Position numbers and translations under genes: made by a program. A DNA stretch of 64,000 nt from Streptomyces halobius (GTDB lineage: Bacteria; Actinomycetota; Actinomycetes; Streptomycetales; Streptomycetaceae). Positions within the stretch are counted from its first letter, which is position 1. Each line of letters starts with the position of its first letter. The notes under the pieces were generated by a model that worked only from the letters and a program-made list of their open reading frames with translations, was not told where the DNA came from and made no database searches. Positions 18,220 to 27,355 of this stretch are shown piece by piece. The stretch is from positions 1,178,001 through 1,242,000 of the forward strand of contig NZ_CP086322.1 in assembly GCF_023277745.1 (NCBI RefSeq). The letters run 5' to 3'.

Positions 18220-18604
18220 GTGTCGGCACGACCTCGGTTCTCACTGGCGACGGTGGTCATGGATTGTCGCGACGCGCACGCGCTCGCGGACTTCTACCGG
18301 CGGCTGCTGGGGTGGCAAGTGCAACTGAGCGAACCGGACTGGGTACTCCTCAGATGCCCGGACGGCGGTGTAGGGCTGTCGTTCCAGTCCGCCGGACTAT
18401 CGGCCCCCGGTGTGGCCGGAACGTCCAGAGGAGCAGCAGAAGATGCTGCATCTGGACATCCGGGTCGACGACCTGGAGGCGGCAGGGGCATACGCGATCA
18501 CGTTGGGGGCGACGCGGGCGGAGACCCAGCCACAGGACGACGTCTGCGTGTTCTTCGATCCGGCCAGCCACCCGTTCTGTCTCTTCCTTCATTCCGCTCC
18601 GTAG
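18220..18604 (+). pseudogene. VOC-family (glyoxalase-like) protein with one frameshift
   Basis: GTG 18220 starts FSLATVVMDCRDAHALADFY, the usual VOC N-terminus. After about 55 codons the reading frame must shift near 18385-18395 to continue as RPPVWPERPEEQQKMLHLDI and end in DPASHPFCLF. One base is missing near TCCGCCGGAC. Full length would be about 128 residues. Either a recent mutation or a sequencing error; the two halves are otherwise well conserved. Confidence 0.7.
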
Positions 18605-18754
18605 CCTCCGTTGGAGCGTGTGGGACCGGACACATGCGGACGACGCGACGCGGTCCAGGCGTCGACGGTCCTTGCTGGTCAGTGTGTTGAGACGACGGGG
18701 GATGCCTCGCTGGGTACGCGCCGTGGGCGTACGCCGGGCGCACGAGGTGATGCG

Positions 18755-18970
18755 ATGTCAGTGCCTGCCCCTAACATGTCTCACATGTCCCCAACTCCCC
18801 TTCCCGCTACGGGTGCGCCCGTTCCTGCCTCTGACGCGAATGAGTCGATTCGGCGCTTCGTGTGCGCCCGGGGCGGCCGGCCGTGGACGACGCAGGACAT
18901 GACGGAGTACGCGGTGCTGCTGGAGATCTGGACGCTCGCGGTGCGTGCGGAGGTCGTTGAGGCGGCGTAG
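18755..18970 (+). CDS. Small uncharacterised protein (71 aa)
   Basis: ATG with GAGGTGAT upstream. The C-terminal half (RPWTTQDMTEYAVLLEIW, then an acidic helix) has a coding look and resembles short Streptomyces proteins of unknown role. No domain recognised. Isolated between pseudogenes, so it may be a relic. Confidence 0.4.
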   Translation: MSVPAPNMSHMSPTPLPATGAPVPASDANESIRRFVCARGGRPWTTQDMTEYAVLLEIWTLAVRAEVVEAA

Positions 18971-19434
18971 CACCGGCTTCGGCAGCTGTCGTACCAAGGC
19001 CCCGTCAGTCGCCCCTCGTCATTCGGGTGGTCGGCTGACAGGGCCTTCGGATGTCCAGAGATTGCGTCAACCGGGACGTTGAGGTCCGGCGGCCGGGGCA
19101 CGGATACGGGCAACCCTCGGCCGAAGCGCCGGAGGTCCGCCGGCCACCGGGCAACCTCACGGGTCTGTGATTGCCCGGCCCAAAACCAGCGGCGTACGGC
19201 AGGGTACGCGGGCCCGGCCGCCGAATCCAGACTAGCCGTGCGACGTCCGGTGAGTCGGGCGTCTTCCGGCGCCAGCTGGGCCGCGAGGGCCTGTGCCTGG
19301 GCGCGGTCCATGCGCATGCCGGGCGGGCGGACACGCCGACCGCCGCGTCGGCGGCCATCAGGCGGGCGTACAACTTCGCCCGTTTCCGCGCCCGTTCGGC
19401 GTCGTCGTCCTCCGCGGTCCATCTCCGACCGGAG
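18971..19434. other. Gap with a minus-strand gene remnant
   Basis: On the minus strand from about 19430 to 19250 there is a plausible helical remnant (AKLYARLMAADAAVGVSARPA) that changes frame and then decays. No complete gene. Confidence 0.3.
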
Positions 19435-19879
19435 CGGCCAAAAGCTGCACGCGGTGGATCTCACATCCGGCGCCAGGCGCGAGGTCGCGAGCAAACTGGG
19501 CGACATCAACGATGTGGCGCTGGACGGGAACGGCACGCCATACGTCGCCGACTACAGCGGCGGGCGCCTGCTCAGGGTGGACCTGTCCGACGGCTCCCCC
19601 CACAAGGTCGCCAGCGTCACAGGCGCGTATGGCGTCGCGCTGGACGGGACGGGCAAGGCCTACATCGCCGACCGGCACAATGGGCACCTGCACGAGGTCG
19701 ACCTGGCTGACGGGGCATGGCGCGTAGTGGCCACCGGTCTCGGCAAGGCCATGGGCGTCGGGCTGGAACACGGCAACGGCCAGATCTACGTCAGCAATCA
19801 GGCCGGTGAACTGTGGCGGATCTCCCAACGTGCTTTCCAGGGCCCCGGCAACGTCGTCAAGGCCCCGACAGAGTCGTAG
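19435..19879 (+). pseudogene. Beta-propeller (NHL/SMP-30-like) fragment
   Basis: About 148 codons with at least three propeller repeats, each with a VALDG or GVALDG turn and YVAD/YIAD strand, ending in a normal stop. The N-terminus is missing: the frame simply runs into the unrelated sequence upstream. Full members have five or six blades, often with a signal peptide. Probably the 3' half of a lost secreted or lactonase-type protein. Confidence 0.6.
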
Positions 19880-19963
19880 CGTAGGGCCTCTTTTCGCGGG
19901 TGAGCGGGCATGAGTGCCTTGATCATGTGGGCTGTCGAAGCTCAGGTGATCGAAGGGGTTGCC

Positions 19964-20317
19964 CATGCCCACCTGTGTCAGGGCCTCGCATCCCGGGCTG
20001 GAGCGGCTGCACCATGCCGGTGAGACCGGGACCGTCCAGCCCGAGGAGAGCGGGCTGCTACGGCGGCTGGCGACGGTGCCGGATCCCTGTCGGCGGCATG
20101 GGGTGCCGCGTGAGTCGACGATCTGTCGGATGCTGGAGCCGGTGGACGGCGACGCGTTCGACGCGGCGGTGTGAGACTGGCTCGCCGAGCAGCAAGACCA
20201 ACCGGCGGCTCAAGCGACGCAGAGGCTGCGGCCGGCGGTCGCGGTCGACGGGAAGCCCCTGCGCGGGGCCCGCACCGAGGCGGGGCAGGTCCACCTCCTG
20301 GCCGCGCTCCGGTCTCC
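19964..20317 (+). pseudogene. ISAs1-family transposase remnant
   Basis: Reads LLRRLATVPDPCRRHG, then after a deletion DAFDAAV, a TGA stop, and AVAVDGKPLRGARTEAGQVHLLAAL, the catalytic-core start of ISAs1-type transposases. It is internally deleted and lacks the second half. Non-functional. Confidence 0.65.
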
Positions 20318-21053
20318 AACGCCTGCTGCTCGCCGAGCGCGAGGGATGCCTCCGCGTGCGCGCGGGCTTCCTCGTAGGACCAGCCGAGGGCGGAGCACTC
20401 CGCCCCTGTACACGGTGATCGACCGGGCGTGCTGGGACTCGGGCCTGCAGAACTCCTTGACGGGCGGAGAGCCAGGCGACTCCTCCCCGGGCGGCTCTCC
20501 CCCGGGGCACTTCTCGTCACAGGGGTCAGGCCGTCCCGTACGGGGCAGTACGCTACCGGCGGCGCGGAGTACGTGGGAGAGGTCGAGCGCAAGGCGGGTG
20601 ACGAGGGACGCGTGGCGGACGCGGCCGACTCCTCAGATTCGGGCTCCGGCTCGGCGGCGGCCGTCTCCGCCGGGGCGTCGTCCTCGTGCTCGGCGGTGGG
20701 CTCGGCTTCCGTGTCGCTGCCGCGGACCTGGGCGGCGAGCGCGTCGTTCTCCGCGGCGGCCTGCTCGGCCGCCTCGGTGCGCACGGCCTGTTCGGCGCGG
20801 ATGTCGTTGACGGCGGTCGCGAGCGCCGGAGCTGTTCGAGGTCCCGCGACGTGACGGTGGAGGACGAGGACTTGGCGTCGGAGGCGGCGACCGGGCCCTC
20901 CAGGAGCTCGGAGGGCTCGGTGTCGTGGCATGTGGTTATCCGCTGGACAGCCGGTTGGATAGCCGTGGACAGCCGTCCGGTCCGGACAACGTCTGTGGCG
21001 AGACGCCAGCAAGTCGGTAGATCGACGGGGTCGGTAGATCGGCAGGCCGATGA
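20318..21053. other. Remnants of a minus-strand coiled-coil gene
   Basis: On the minus strand, 20860-20600 reads an Ala/Glu-rich helical stretch (AVRTEAAEQAAAENDALAAQ) followed by an acidic tail. 20440-20320 reads GAECSALGWSYEEARAHAEA. No start or full domain could be assigned. Some of this may be the end of a phage-like or surface protein gene. Confidence 0.3.
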
Positions 21054-21088
21054 GTCGGCAGGTCGGCAGGTCGGCAGGTCGGCAGGTC
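21054..21088. repeat. Tandem repeat of GTCGGCAG, 4.4 copies
   Basis: Four perfect 8-base units plus a partial one. Looser copies (GTCGGTAGATC) precede it from about 21013, so the array has probably expanded by slippage. Confidence 0.9.
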
Positions 21089-21107
21089 AATGGAACGTTA
21101 GCCGTGA

Positions 21108-21157
21108 GTTAGGGGCTGTCCGGTGAATCACCCACGACCCACCGGACAGCCCCTAAC
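21108..21157. repeat. Perfect 18-bp inverted repeat, 14-base loop
   Basis: GTTAGGGGCTGTCCGGTG and its exact complement. GGGGCTGTC-type ends are common in Streptomyces insertion sequences, so this may be a joint between two element ends or a MITE-like remnant. It could also terminate transcription, though no T-run follows. Confidence 0.7.
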
Positions 21158-21479
21158 CCGCCTCTACGCCTGGCTCACCGGCAGACCACTCGCCCGCGCC
21201 CGCGTCTCACCCTTCGCAGCGTCCCGAGACCGGTCAGAGCACAACCGCATACCCACAACTGTGATCGCAATACCAGCGGGTCGATTCAGAAAAGGGTTCG
21301 GAAGCCACGGCCCTAAGGGCTCCAACGCCCCACATTCCAAGGAGAGACCGCCCCCGCTTGCGTCAGCGCGCTCAGGGCTCCGTCTTTGCGCCCTCGCTCA
21401 GGGGGCGCACTTGACATGCCTCCTGACGCAAACTCATGCCACCCGGACTGATGGGCACTCAGCGACTGGAGATACGGGC

Positions 21480-22415
21480 ATGAGAGTTCTGCACACGATC
21501 CGGCGCAGCAGGATCGCACAGAGGCTGGGGATCAGGACGGCCCGCCGCACCCCCGACGGTGGCGTCATCCGGCGCATCCGCACCGTACCGGTCCTTGCCG
21601 GGGCCTTCGTCCTGGCCACGGGAATGACCGTCTTCGCCCCGACCACCGCACAGGCGGCCGTGGCATGCAATGAGACGGCGCTGGTCGACGCCATCAACAC
21701 CGCCAACTCCGCCGGTGGGGGCACCGTGGTCCTGACAAAGGACTGTACGTACACCCTCACCACGTCCCATGGCAGCGACGCCGACGGGCCGGACGGACTG
21801 CCGATCATCACCACCGCCATCACCCTGTCCGGCAACAACAACATCATCACCCGCTCAACGGCCGTGGGCACCCTCCCCTTCCGCATCGCCAAGGTCGCCT
21901 CCACCGGCAGCCTCACCCTCAAGGGGGACATCACCCTCAGCAACGGCCTCGCCGGAACCGACGGCGGCGGCATCCTCAACCACGGCACGGTGACCCTCAC
22001 CAAAAGCGCCCTCACAGGCAACACCGCCCTGGGCAAAGGCGGCGGCCTGTCCAACACCGACATCAGCGAGCCCGCCACCGGGGCAACGGCGACGTTCACC
22101 GGCAGCATCGTGTCCAACAACACCGCCATTGGCCGGGGCGGCGGCATCTACAACGGCCTCCGAAGCACGCTGACGACCACCAGCAGCTTCGTCAACGGGA
22201 CGAACTCCGGGTCGCAGGGCGGCGGCATCGCCGCCATCGAATCCACCGCGACCACCCTGACCAGCACCCCGATCAGCACCAACCACGCCACCTCCAATGC
22301 CGGCGGCGTCTACCGCCTGGGCGGCACGATGACGGTCACCTCCTCCCCGATCTCCGGCAACACCCCCAACAACTGCACCGGCAGCACCCCCGCAGTCCCC
22401 AGCTGCACCGACTGA
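21480..22415 (+). CDS. Secreted right-handed beta-helix protein
   Basis: 311 residues; ATG with GGAGATACGGGC upstream. A twin-Arg-containing basic n-region and a hydrophobic segment (VPVLAGAFVLATGM) end in an AQAA cleavage site, so a signal peptide of about 58 residues. The mature part starts with NETALVDAINTAN, as in PMP/CSLREA-type beta-helix proteins, and has GGGI or GGGL turns every 20-25 residues. Low charge and high Thr/Ser/Asn fit an extracellular beta-helix. Function unknown (adhesin or polysaccharide-active). A TTGACA at about 21411 could be its -35 box. A strong hairpin follows at 22456. Confidence 0.8.
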   Translation: MRVLHTIRRSRIAQRLGIRTARRTPDGGVIRRIRTVPVLAGAFVLATGMTVFAPTTAQAAVACNETALVDAINTANSAGGGTVVLTKDCTYTLTTSHGSDADGPDGLPIITTAITLSGNNNIITRSTAVGTLPFRIAKVASTGSLTLKGDITLSNGLAGTDGGGILNHGTVTLTKSALTGNTALGKGGGLSNTDISEPATGATATFTGSIVSNNTAIGRGGGIYNGLRSTLTTTSSFVNGTNSGSQGGGIAAIESTATTLTSTPISTNHATSNAGGVYRLGGTMTVTSSPISGNTPNNCTGSTPAVPSCTD

Positions 22416-22455
22416 CCACACAACCACCAGCCCTCACCAACAGGTAAGAGAACCG

Positions 22456-22491
22456 GCCGGGCCGCCCGCCCCCGCGGGCGGGCGGCCCGGC
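22456..22491 (+). terminator. Strong GC hairpin after the beta-helix gene
   Basis: 15-bp perfect stem (GCCGGGCCGCCCGCC and complement) with loop CCCGCG, 40 bases past the stop. There is no long T-run, as is usual in Streptomyces. Confidence 0.75.
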
Positions 22492-22553
22492 TCCCTTGTG
22501 TCCAGACAGGACCTGGCTGTTCCCGGTTGGCGGCCTGTGACAGGGGGACGTGT

Positions 22554-22900
22554 ATGGGTCTGACACCGGACGGGCGTCCTATACAGCCCCCGCACGCCGA
22601 TGAACGCGCCATGCTAGAGAGCTGGTTGGAGTTCACCGTGCGACCCTCGCGTTGAAGTGCACAGGGCTCGACGAACGTCAGTTGCGCCTGGCCTCGGCGG
22701 CCCGTCGCCGATGACGCTGTTGGGCCTGGTCCAGCATATGGCGGAGGTCGAACGCAACTGGTTCCCAGCTGGCCTTTCACGTCGGGGACCAGGGAGTTTC
22801 CTTGCGCTGGATCCTGATCCACATGATCGAGGAGTACGCGCGCCACAACGGCCACGCGGATCTGCTCCGAGAGCGCATCGACGGTGTCACGGGGGCTTGA
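22554..22900 (+). pseudogene. DinB/DUF664-family gene, frameshifted and internally deleted
   Basis: ATG 22554 begins [20 protein letters not shown] and SWLEF. A one-base loss near 22640 is needed to continue as [16 protein letters not shown], then [19 protein letters not shown] further deletion and shift lead to [20 protein letters not shown] and the stop. The metal-binding His residues of DinB proteins are partly present ([14 protein letters not shown]). Not functional as it stands. An IS5-type element abuts its 3' end. Confidence 0.7.
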
Positions 22901-22915
22901 GGCATGGCTGGTGAA

Positions 22916-23814
22916 TTATCTCCAGAGCCATAGCCGGATCGCGGCGACAGTCACAGTGCCGTGAAAGACATACGCCCGCTTGTCGAACCGCGTGGCTACG
23001 GCCCGGAATGCCTTGAGGGCATTGATGGTGCGCTCGACTTCGTTCCTGCGTTTGTACGCGGCGCGGTCGAAGCCGGGCGGGCGGCCACCGGCGGAGCCGC
23101 GGGCCAGGCGGTGTCGGGCCTGGTCCTTCTTCTCTGGGATGGCGTGCGGGATCTGACGTCGTCGCAGGTAGGAGCGTATGCGGCGGGAGGAGTATGCCTT
23201 GTCCGCGCTGATCGCGTAGGGTCGAGTGCGGGGGTGCCCGCCGCCCTGACGGGGCACACGGATCCGCTCGACGACGGCCTCGAAGACGGTGCCGTCATGG
23301 GTCTGGCCCGGCGTGACGAGCAAGGCCAGCGGGCGGAGTCCGCCCTCGCAGGCGAGATGGATTTTGCTGGTCAGGCCGCCGCGTGAACGCCCGAGTCCCC
23401 CGTCCTCACGGTGCTGGGCTGGCACCCCTTTTTTGGACCGTTGGCGGGCGCGGCCTTGCGGGCGCCGGCGGCGTGCTGATGAGCGCGGCAGGAGGTGGAA
23501 TCCACACCGGTCTGGCTCCAGTCCAGCCGCTCCTCGGCGTCCCCATCGGCCTGGACCGCCGAAAGAATTCGGTCCCAGGTGCCGTCCGCCGACCAGCGCC
23601 GATGACGGTCGTGGACGGTCTTCCACTTCCCGAAACGCGCAGGTAGGTCGCGCCACGGCACCCCTGTCCGCTCCCGGAAGTAGATCCCGTTGACCACTTT
23701 GCGGTGGCTCTTCCACTGCCCACCACGCTTGCCGTTCGTCGGCAGGTACGGCTCCAGTCGCGCCCACTCCGCCTCGCTCAGATCACCACGTCCCATATCC
23801 GCCTGAACGATCAA
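22916..23814 (-). mobile_element. IS5-family insertion sequence, transposase split by a frameshift
   Basis: The first frame (23814-23371) carries the IS5 N-terminal domain (LSEAEWARLEPYLP, FRERTGVPWRDLPARFGKW). The second (to 22916) carries the DDE core: GGLTSKIHLACEGGLRPLAL, AISADKAYSSR, NEVERTINALKAFR. The switch lies near 23390-23430. Some IS5 subgroups use programmed shifting, but here the joint region is poorly conserved and looks like an indel. Terminal inverted repeats were not resolved by eye. It abuts the DinB remnant. Confidence 0.75.
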
Positions 23815-24099
23815 GAACAGGGCGCCGTTCCAAGATCTACTGACGATTCGTCGGACACGACCTAGTTGCCACCGGCCGGGCGCTGTGGACTGGCCGCTTG
23901 CGGCGTGCGAAGCAGGCTTGTTGTCACCAGCGAGGCGCCCTGCTTGTCACTTGCGGTGATTTTGCAGTCAAGTTGTCACCCGCACGGACGCCGAATGGGT
24001 CGGTCTCCAGCGCTACCCCTTGGGCATCCTCCGGGCGCTTCGCTTCCTGATGGAGATCACACAGCGTGCGCCCTCGCCGTTGGTGGCTGAGGGTGAGGT
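23815..24099. other. Gap with three TTGTCAC motifs
   Basis: TTGTCAC occurs three times between about 23928 and 23980, suggestive of transposase-binding repeats at the end of a lost element. No gene seen apart from the promoter and ribosome site of the next gene. Confidence 0.35.
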
Positions 24100-24381
24100 A
24101 TGGACAACTTCTTGCCCACGCTCTTCGGCACCCTTGTCGGTGGCGCGATTGCGATCTTCGGGCAGTGGATCAGCTCGAAACAAGCTGACCGAGCCGCACA
24201 AAAGGCCTGGCGTAACGAGTTCGAACGCCAGAACATCCAAGGTGTGCAAGAGGCTATGGCCGATCTCTGGCGGTTTGTGAACGCGGGTAGGCCGGGAGGA
24301 GCCCCGTCTGACCAGGGCCAGGCCATGGGCAAGCTCGTACTCCAGAGCAATGCTCATGACCTGTGGATCGGCCTCGGGTAG
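24100..24381 (+). CDS. Small membrane protein, probably 3'-truncated
   Basis: 93 residues; ATG after GGGTGAGGT. One transmembrane helix at residues 4-24 (FLPTLFGTLVGGAIAIFGQWI is the core) is followed by a basic, helical cytoplasmic stretch with an FERQN motif. Such proteins are usually 150-200 residues; here the homologous-looking part ends near residue 65 and the frame runs into sequence beside tpg. Function unknown. Confidence 0.5.
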   Translation: MDNFLPTLFGTLVGGAIAIFGQWISSKQADRAAQKAWRNEFERQNIQGVQEAMADLWRFVNAGRPGGAPSDQGQAMGKLVLQSNAHDLWIGLG

Positions 24382-24460
24382 GACGCGAAGGGCGTACCTT
24401 CCCGAGTGATCGACTCCTGGTCATCGAGTAGGCCGCAAGTCCCCGAAGCCCCTCGGCGAA

Positions 24461-25019
24461 TCAGAAGTCCAGTTCGACGTAGTCGATGTCGGTGAACTCC
24501 ACCAGGAGCCCGTCCGCTCGACGGCCGCGGTCCTTGAAGTAGATCTCCTGCAGGCCCTCGGCGGCGATGTCCCGCAGCTGCTGCTCGGTGGCGCCGGCGG
24601 CCTGGGCGTCGAAGATACGGGCCGCGTATGTGGGGGGGCAGGGCCTGGGTGATGAGTCGGATACGGCCGTCGTCGGTGGTACTGGGGGCAGCGGTGAAGC
24701 CGAAGCGGGCGCGGGTTTCGATGACGATGCCGCCGGTGGTGGCCGCGCGCTTCTTCGCCTGCTCGCGCACCCGGGGCTGCCACCTCTTGCGGACCTCGCG
24801 CTCTATGCGGGCCGCCAGGTCCTTGCGAGGCCGCTTGATCTGCGCCTTGAGGTAGCGCTCAACGGTGCGCTGGGAGACGCCCAGCAGCTCGGCCACGGCC
24901 TTCGTGGAGCCCTTGTGCTGCTTGACCAGGAACCGCATCTGCGCCGGCCCGGACTTCGGGATCGGGCGGGTGGCGGTGTTCTGCGCGGCCTTGTCGAGGC
25001 TGTCGCCGATGATGCCCAT
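24461..25019 (-). pseudogene. tpg: Telomere terminal protein Tpg, shifted in a G7/C7 run
   Basis: ATG 25019 lies 9 bases after the tap stop. The first 125 codons match Tpg: a MGIIGDSLDKAAQ start, helix-turn-helix VAELLGVSQRTVERYLK, RKRWQPRVREQAKKRA, RARFGFTAAPSTTDDGR and LITQALPP. At the run of seven G at 24632-24638 (C7 in the gene) the frame is one base too long. Removing one C gives ALPPTYAARIFDAQAAGA and the normal C-terminus EFTDIDYVELDF with TGA at 24461, 185 residues in all, the usual Tpg size. Tpg is covalently attached to 5' telomere ends and primes end patching. As written, the protein ends in an unrelated tail. It may be a true inactivation, phase variation or a base-call error. 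Confidence 0.88.
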
Positions 25020-25028
25020 GGCGTGTCC

Positions 25029-27170
25029 CTACTCTCCGCTGTCGGGGGCGTCGTCGCCCTTGATGTGGCGGGCCGGGTTGATCTGGTCGTCCTCGATGGT
25101 CTGGGCGAGCCAGAGGAAGTCGCGAGTGCCTTCGTGCTTGACCATGCCGGGGCTGACGCCGAGGCGGAATCCGCCGGGCAGCGGCTTGCCGTCGGGAGTG
25201 TGTGGCATGAAGTCCAGCGGGCTGGGGCCGTGGGAGAGGTAGACGGCGCAGTCGGACAGGATCGCCACCGGGAACAGGTCGGCACGGGCCCACGCCATGA
25301 GCTTGCGGTGCTGGTTGGTGCGCGCCTTGCCAATCAACTCCGCCCTGGCGTGCGGGCTCCAGGTCGGGCGTTCCAGGGCCGGCCATCGCTCCCCGAACTT
25401 GTGCTTGATGCTCTGGGGGCGCTCGCGCAGCTTGCCGATGCCGCCCTTGACCGTCGACTTGATCGCGGAGAGGACCGCGGCTTGCCCGGGGTCGGCGTCC
25501 TTGTGGTGCGCCATGGCGGCGAGGAAGTCGTCCTCGCTCATGCCGGCTTCGACGCCGAGGTCGGCCATGGTGGCCATGTAGGCGTCGCGCAGGTGGGTGT
25601 ACCAGGCGTCGAAGTAGGCCGCGCTCTCGTAGCGGACGTACGCCTCGGTCGGTTGTACCTGTGCGCCGAGCTCGACGGCGTAGGCGACGGTCGAGGTCGA
25701 GTACCAGGCCGGCCCGGTCGGGCGGGTGCCCTTCGGCGTGAAGGGGCTGGGCAGGCGGGGGGCGATCTCGATGTGGGAGAGGTCGACCAGCCAGGAACCG
25801 GGCAGCTTCGGATCGAACGCCGGGTTCTTCACGTGAGTGGCCGGACCGGTACCGATCACGAGGCGGTTGGCGGCCGCGGCGAACGCCATGTTGACGTCGA
25901 TGCCGACCGCATGGGTGTAGCCCTGAGCGCACTCCTCATCGGTCAGCGACCGGAACCAGTCGTACGCCTCCTCATCGATGACCTGGTCGGGCGTGCGCAC
26001 GTGATGCCGAGGGTAGAGGGCGGCGACCAGCGGGTGCTCGGCCGGCGCCTCCGGCGGTGCGGGATCGATCGGCGCAGTCAGCGCGCCGGGGTTCGGCCCG
26101 GACACCCACGCGCCGGTCTCGTCCTTGACCGCGCGGGTCGGCGGGCGCAGCGCGCTCATCAGCTCCAGCCCGCACACGGCGGTCGAGCCGCGCGGGGTGA
26201 TGACGCGGGTGGCGTACGTGCCGAGCACCGCGGCGACGTCGGCCGGCGGCAGCTGGCCGGTGTCCCCCCAGGAGCGGGTATCGAGGGCGCCCCAGGGCAG
26301 GATCGCGAACTGCACGCACTGCCGCTTGCCGCCCTCGGCAGGGCGGTAGATCCGGGGCCACGGGCCGAATCCCCGCTTGGTCAGCTTCCAGTTGGCCTTG
26401 GTGAGCTGCTTGATGATCTTGTGGTCCTCAGACAGACGCAGGCCGCGCCGGTCCTCAAGGACGGCCGGGAGCCCGAGGCGTTCGGCAGCCGCGTCAGTGA
26501 TGACGATCAGCGGGTCGGCGTCCTTGCCGTTGCGGTTGAGCCTTGGAGAACCCAGCTTCGCGTCGGTGAGGGCCCATTCGACCAGCGCGGGGAGCGTCTT
26601 GGCCGGGCAGTCCAGAACCAGACCGCCGACGCAGTACGCCGATCCGTCGCCGTCCAGCACCGCCAGCGGACCGTTGGCGAAGCGCGGGTCCACCTCGGCC
26701 GCAGGAGATGCCGGCTTCTTCGCCACAGCCTTCTTCGCGGCCGGGCGCCGCGACGTCGAGGGCCTGGTGGCGCGCGCCGAGCGGGCCGGCACCGGAGCGG
26801 GATCGACGCCGGGGGCCAGCGGCGGGGTAGCTGGACGGGCGAGGGAGGCAGGGACAGTCGGGGATGGAGCTTCGACTGTCACGGAAGCGGTGGCCTCGGA
26901 TGGCGGGGCCGGGGTGGTGGCGGGGTGGATCTGGGCGAGGCCCTCCAGCAACCGCAAGTACTTGACCCGCCCCGGCGGCTGCGGGTCGGTGGTGCCGTCT
27001 TCCCAGTTGGCGATGGTCTGACGGCCGACGCCCACCGCCGCAGCCACCTGAGCGCGCGAGAGGTCAGCGGCCTTGCGCAGTCGCAGACGCTCGGCCGGCT
27101 CCGGCATCCGGGCCGTCAGCCGCGCTTCCTCCAACAGGGCTTCCACGCTGTCGAATTGCTCATCACTCAT
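25029..27170 (-). CDS. tap: Telomere-associated protein Tap
   Basis: 713 residues, close to the known 730-740. The N-terminal XRE-type helix-turn-helix (RLRLRKAADLSRAQVAAAVG, then RQTIANWEDG) is followed by an Ala/Pro linker to about 210 and a long conserved region (LVLDCPAKTLPALVEWALTD, AVGIDVNMAFAAAANRLVIG) that is typical of Tap. Known Tap binds the 3' telomere overhang and recruits Tpg. tap and tpg form an operon with a 9-base gap. Its presence indicates a linear Streptomyces replicon, usually near an end. Upstream 27171-27355 has an AT-rich patch around 27225 that may hold the promoter. Confidence 0.92.
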   Translation of the reverse strand: MSDEQFDSVEALLEEARLTARMPEPAERLRLRKAADLSRAQVAAAVGVGRQTIANWEDGTTDPQPPGRVKYLRLLEGLAQIHPATTPAPPSEATASVTVEAPSPTVPASLARPATPPLAPGVDPAPVPARSARATRPSTSRRPAAKKAVAKKPASPAAEVDPRFANGPLAVLDGDGSAYCVGGLVLDCPAKTLPALVEWALTDAKLGSPRLNRNGKDADPLIVITDAAAERLGLPAVLEDRRGLRLSEDHKIIKQLTKANWKLTKRGFGPWPRIYRPAEGGKRQCVQFAILPWGALDTRSWGDTGQLPPADVAAVLGTYATRVITPRGSTAVCGLELMSALRPPTRAVKDETGAWVSGPNPGALTAPIDPAPPEAPAEHPLVAALYPRHHVRTPDQVIDEEAYDWFRSLTDEECAQGYTHAVGIDVNMAFAAAANRLVIGTGPATHVKNPAFDPKLPGSWLVDLSHIEIAPRLPSPFTPKGTRPTGPAWYSTSTVAYAVELGAQVQPTEAYVRYESAAYFDAWYTHLRDAYMATMADLGVEAGMSEDDFLAAMAHHKDADPGQAAVLSAIKSTVKGGIGKLRERPQSIKHKFGERWPALERPTWSPHARAELIGKARTNQHRKLMAWARADLFPVAILSDCAVYLSHGPSPLDFMPHTPDGKPLPGGFRLGVSPGMVKHEGTRDFLWLAQTIEDDQINPARHIKGDDAPDSGE

Positions 27171-27303
27171 ACACCTAACTTATACGAAGCTAGGCGAAAA
27201 CTGGAAGTAGATTGGGCATTCATTGGACATATTTTTGCATGCAAGATTGCTCGGTGCACGGTCAGGGTCGGTCCCCGTTCGAGCGCAGTCGCTCACGGCG
27301 CGG

Positions 27304-27333
27304 GGAGGCCGCCACCTGATGGTGACGGCCTCC
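27304..27333 (-). terminator. Hairpin downstream of the nucleotidyltransferase gene
   Basis: GGAGGCCG and CGGCCTCC form an 8-bp stem around a partly paired interior. It lies 23 bases past the stop of the leftward gene and upstream of tap. Confidence 0.5.
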
Positions 27334-27355
27334 AGCTGCGGCACTCGGCTGCCGG

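Noticed and set aside
23925..23980. Three TTGTCAC motifs as an IS21-type end
   Set aside because: Too short and too few to assign; recorded only as a note in the gap feature.
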